A stretch of 64,000 nucleotides of DNA from Ascidiimonas meishanensis. GTDB taxonomy: Bacteria; Bacteroidota; Bacteroidia; Flavobacteriales; Flavobacteriaceae. How positions within the stretch are numbered: the first letter of the stretch is position 1; the number at the start of each line of letters is the position of its first letter. The notes under the pieces are model-generated. The model was not told where the DNA came from, made no database searches, and was given only the letters and a program-made list of their open reading frames with translations. Below are positions 61,297-64,000 of the stretch, one piece after another. Location of the stretch: the NCBI RefSeq assembly GCF_037782385.1, contig NZ_JBBEXD010000007.1, positions 111,435 to 175,434 on the forward strand, given 5' to 3'. The position numbers were made by a program, and so were the translations under genes.

Positions 61297-62241
61297 TTAA
61301 AAGAAACGTGGTGATTTATTATACCCTCTACTCATCCCTAGAACATCTAAGTCAAACAAGACAAATATTTCATGTGTTCCAGAATTAAAATCACCAAGGT
61401 TGGTAGTTGTGTAATCATAAGCATAACCTATTCTTAAGTTAGGAGCAACTCTTACATTAAACATGGCACTGATAGCATCGTCTAAACGATAGGATAAACC
61501 ACCTTCAAACTTTTCATTAAACAACATGTTTGCTGAGATATCTAATGAGAAAGGAGCACCATTAACTGCTCTTCCCATAAATGAAGGTTTGAACTTAAGC
61601 TGGTCATTAATATCAAATACATATCCCCCGGTAAAGAAAACATGAAGATTTTCAGCACCTAACCTCTGAACTCCATTTTCTTGAGCAAGGTGTTTGTTGT
61701 TGAAAAAATTAGGGGCAGATAATCCTAAATAAAATCGATCGCTATACAAAAAAGCTCCCGCACCCAAATTTGGGAATGTTTCACTTATGTTTTGTGCAAA
61801 AGTAGGATCTGTAGAAAAATCTCCTGAGTTAAGTTGTAAGTCATTAAATCTGGTACTAAAAAGTGAAACACCTGCTTTAATACCTAGGGATAAATAGGTG
61901 AAGTTGTTTAGTTGCAATACATACGCAAAATCACCATAAATATTGTCTTCATTAACCAATCCATCTCCTATCTCATCATGTATTACTGAGATACCTACTT
62001 CTATACGCTCATTTAAAGGTGTATGTGCAAAAAAGGTAGCCGTTTTTGGCGCTCCAACGGTACCTACCCATTGAGATCTGTATAGTGCGCCCATATTTAC
62101 CATACCAGCATCTGCGGTAGCATAAGCCGGATTAATAACACTCATATTATACATATACTGAGTATAAACTGGATCTTGCTGAGCTGACACAACAAAGCTA
62201 TTAATAGAGATCATTAAAAAGAGGATAAATATTTTCTTCAT
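61297..62241 (-). CDS. PorP/SprF family type IX secretion outer-membrane protein
   Basis: A 314-residue outer-membrane barrel with a signal peptide (MKKIFILFLMISINSFVVSA) and the family start QQDPVYTQYMYNMSVINPAY. Later strands include GALYRSQWVG, LSLGIKAGVSL and LRIGYAYDYTTTNLGDFNSG. PorP/SprF proteins hold or present type B type IX secretion substrates, typically the product of the gene just upstream. ATG at 62274 or 62262 would place residues before the signal, so 62241 is preferred. Confidence 0.9.
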   Translation of the reverse strand: MKKIFILFLMISINSFVVSAQQDPVYTQYMYNMSVINPAYATADAGMVNMGALYRSQWVGTVGAPKTATFFAHTPLNERIEVGISVIHDEIGDGLVNEDNIYGDFAYVLQLNNFTYLSLGIKAGVSLFSTRFNDLQLNSGDFSTDPTFAQNISETFPNLGAGAFLYSDRFYLGLSAPNFFNNKHLAQENGVQRLGAENLHVFFTGGYVFDINDQLKFKPSFMGRAVNGAPFSLDISANMLFNEKFEGGLSYRLDDAISAMFNVRVAPNLRIGYAYDYTTTNLGDFNSGTHEIFVLFDLDVLGMSRGYNKSPRFF

Positions 62242-62274
62242 GGGTTGATGTTTTGAAGTCATTGCAAATTCCAT

Positions 62275-64000
62275 TTATCTATTTAGATATAATCTTCCTT
62301 GTTTAGGAGCTATATCTCCTCTATTAAAGTTGATAATATAAAAGTAAACACCATTTGGTGCTACATTGTTACCTACTGTTCTCGTTTGATTTGAAACTCC
62401 ATCCCAGAAGGGAGTTGAAGCATTTCCTTTGTAAACAATATTTCCATATCTATTATAAATTTCTAAGGTATAGTCTGGAAATAAAAACGCTATATCAACA
62501 AGTTCAAATGTGTCATTTATACCATCATTATTAGGACTAAAGCCGTCTGGAATAAAGAGTGAAAACTCATCAAGGTCGCATAAACTCAAATCTACGGTAA
62601 TAGGTGTTCTATCCATACTTTCACATCCTGTTGAGCTATTAAAAGTAGCAGCGTAATAAGTTTCTCCATTTTGAAGTAAAGTATCAGTACTAAGTTCATT
62701 TCCTCCATCCTGAGAATCATACCAATTAATAGTTAAAGCCGAATTAAAAATGAGATTGTCTTCCAAATCATTTAGCGTAGGATTCCCCGCTCCACAGTAT
62801 AAATTTCCTTGATCTATTAAGGAGGGGGCAGGAGTGTTATTGACCGTTACATTAATTGCAATTCTTACGTTACTGGTGCAACCAAGAGCATCTTGGGAAG
62901 CAGCAAAATAGGTGCCTGTAATTAGTGGATCTGAATCTGCAAAAGCAATTCCATTATCAATAGCGTCAAACCAAACAACATTAGTTCCCGTTACAACTAA
63001 GTTGTTTAAATCTGCAACAATTGGTTGATCAATTAAACAAAAAGAAACATCACTTGAAGAAACTGTTGGGCTAGCCGGATCATTTAAAGTCACAGTTACT
63101 TCCAGTCTATTTGTTGATTCACAACCAGAATTGGTGTCTGTTTCTGTAATGTAGTATGTATTATTATCTATTAATAGTTCCGATGAATCTAGTAATGTGC
63201 CATTATTAGGAGCATCATAAACGGAAATTGAACCACCTAACTCTGAATTGATATTATCAATCAGATCTGAAATTGTAGGGTTATCGGCTGCACAGAAAAC
63301 TTCATTTCCTATATCTATAGTTGGTTCTGGATTTATAACAGTAACAGCAACTGTAGAAGAAGCGTCTTCACAACTACCTGTTCCAACAACTGTATAAGTA
63401 TAAGTGCCAGATTCTCCCGTACTAGGATCAAAAGTACCTTGATCTCCATTGGTCAAAGTTCCTGGACCATTCCATGTTCCACCACTGTCAGCATTAATTC
63501 CTAATAAATCAAGTAAATTAATTGAAGAGTCATCTGCACATAACGTGATACTATTATTGCTACCTGAATTAGGAGCAGTATTTAAAGAAACAGTTACTGT
63601 GGCGCTATCATCTGCACAAACATTCGCACCAGTAACGGTATAGGTATAGGTTCCCGCATTATCAATAGCTGGATCAAAAACACCTGTTCCGCTGTCTAAA
63701 GCTGGCAGCCAAGTGCCTCCTGCATCTGGGTTTCCACCTAGAATAGTAAAAAGATCTAGATTAGTATCGTTTGTACATAAATCAATACTGTTATCTAAAC
63801 CAGCATTCGGCGGCGTTTCTAGTGTAATAGTTACAGTAGCTGAATCTTCTAGACATATTGCAGTTGCAGCAAGGGTGTACGTATAAGTTCCCGCATTATC
63901 AATAGCTGGATCAAAAACCCCCGTTCCGCTGTCTAAGGCGGGCAACCAAGTTCCCCCTGTATCTGGAGTACCACCAAGCAGGGTAAACAAATCAACTGGT
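62275..64000 (-). CDS. SprB-like adhesin with type B T9SS sorting domain, 5' part missing
   Basis: At least 575 residues; the frame is open to the window edge and the rest lies beyond. The visible N-part has tandem beta-sandwich repeats of about 79 residues (GGTW-PALDSGTGVFDPAIDN type); two copies are nearly identical in DNA with a 237-bp period. The C-terminus (SLFIPDGFSPNNDGINDTFE onward, ending GRLYLNR) is the gliding motility-associated CHU_C/TIGR04131 domain that targets proteins through type IX secretion. The sprF-like and OmpA-family genes follow. Probably a cell-surface adhesin; the ligand is unknown. Confidence 0.9.
   Translation of the reverse strand, partial: PVDLFTLLGGTPDTGGTWLPALDSGTGVFDPAIDNAGTYTYTLAATAICLEDSATVTITLETPPNAGLDNSIDLCTNDTNLDLFTILGGNPDAGGTWLPALDSGTGVFDPAIDNAGTYTYTVTGANVCADDSATVTVSLNTAPNSGSNNSITLCADDSSINLLDLLGINADSGGTWNGPGTLTNGDQGTFDPSTGESGTYTYTVVGTGSCEDASSTVAVTVINPEPTIDIGNEVFCAADNPTISDLIDNINSELGGSISVYDAPNNGTLLDSSELLIDNNTYYITETDTNSGCESTNRLEVTVTLNDPASPTVSSSDVSFCLIDQPIVADLNNLVVTGTNVVWFDAIDNGIAFADSDPLITGTYFAASQDALGCTSNVRIAINVTVNNTPAPSLIDQGNLYCGAGNPTLNDLEDNLIFNSALTINWYDSQDGGNELSTDTLLQNGETYYAATFNSSTGCESMDRTPITVDLSLCDLDEFSLFIPDGFSPNNDGINDTFELVDIAFLFPDYTLEIYNRYGNIVYKGNASTPFWDGVSNQTRTVGNNVAPNGVYFYIINFNRGDIAPKQGRLYLNR
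63640..63991. repeat. Direct repeat in the adhesin gene, 237-bp period
   Basis: Two DNA copies of about 110 bp, roughly 63640-63755 and 63877-63991, are nearly identical. For instance TTCCCGCATT occurs at 63651 and 63888. They encode consecutive 79-residue adhesin repeats, and more copies may lie beyond the edge. Confidence 0.85.

Noticed and set aside
63449..63643. 64-codon plus-strand ORF in the adhesin region
   Set aside because: Antisense shadow of the repeat-rich adhesin gene.

Overview
The window is AT-rich chromosomal DNA from a member of the Bacteroidota, almost certainly Flavobacteriaceae. The signs are promoters of the TTG-N19-21-TAnnTTTG type, very few Shine-Dalgarno sites, a tmRNA whose tag ends in NYALAA, a SprB-like adhesin with PorP/SprF and OmpA-family partners (type IX secretion and gliding), a fused SecDF, a PafA phosphatase, and an Hpt-adenylate kinase fusion. 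No prophage, insertion sequence, CRISPR array or tRNA was seen.

Layout. 1-4041: end of a hydantoinase/oxoprolinase operon (HyuB, cupin, CodB-like permease, proline dehydrogenase). 4042-7073: two tandem PPK2 polyphosphate kinases, a decayed second copy of proline dehydrogenase, and tmRNA. 7201-9155: a saccharopine/alanine dehydrogenase-like enzyme, a small frame-disrupted ORF and a PepSY-like secreted protein. 9590-12320: a CreD operon with its winged-helix regulator, then a candidate structured RNA. 12621-15484: kdsA and typA. 15586-19079: an outer-membrane protein, an anchored unknown, a YgjV-like protein and FtsE. 19241-26382: a 1000-residue TPR protein paired with a plug-less beta-barrel, an amidohydrolase lipoprotein and a DUF2911 protein. 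26642-35700: asnB, gyrB, a DUF6588 protein, mdh, secDF. 35759-39667: hydrolase, DUF192 protein, lgt, MlaF, MlaE. 39834-44008: pafA facing a KAS III/methyltransferase/glycosyltransferase operon. 44199-49288: gcvP, a UbiA-like protein, an ECF sigma factor with a zinc-type anti-sigma candidate, and a rhodanese lipoprotein. 49285-51576: a GbsR/MarR regulator with a DCC-family membrane oxidoreductase and a TIGR01777 epimerase. 51672-58688: M3 peptidase, purE, purK, hpt-adk, obgE, ion channel. 58755-64000: DUF4136 lipoprotein and the OmpA/SprF/adhesin gliding cluster, the adhesin running off the right edge.

Most of the window is housekeeping. The less ordinary material is regulatory. Two small transcription-factor operons each carry a pair of matching operator-like elements (17-bp palindromes around creD, a 37-nt repeated block around the GbsR gene). 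An apparently independent RNA of about 290 nt has a promoter and terminator at 12020-12327. The ECF sigma factor is followed by a soluble protein whose Cys/His spacing matches RsrA-type zinc anti-sigma factors. Two enzyme or envelope cassettes (KAS III/methyltransferase/GT2 and TPR/beta-barrel) have no function I can name.
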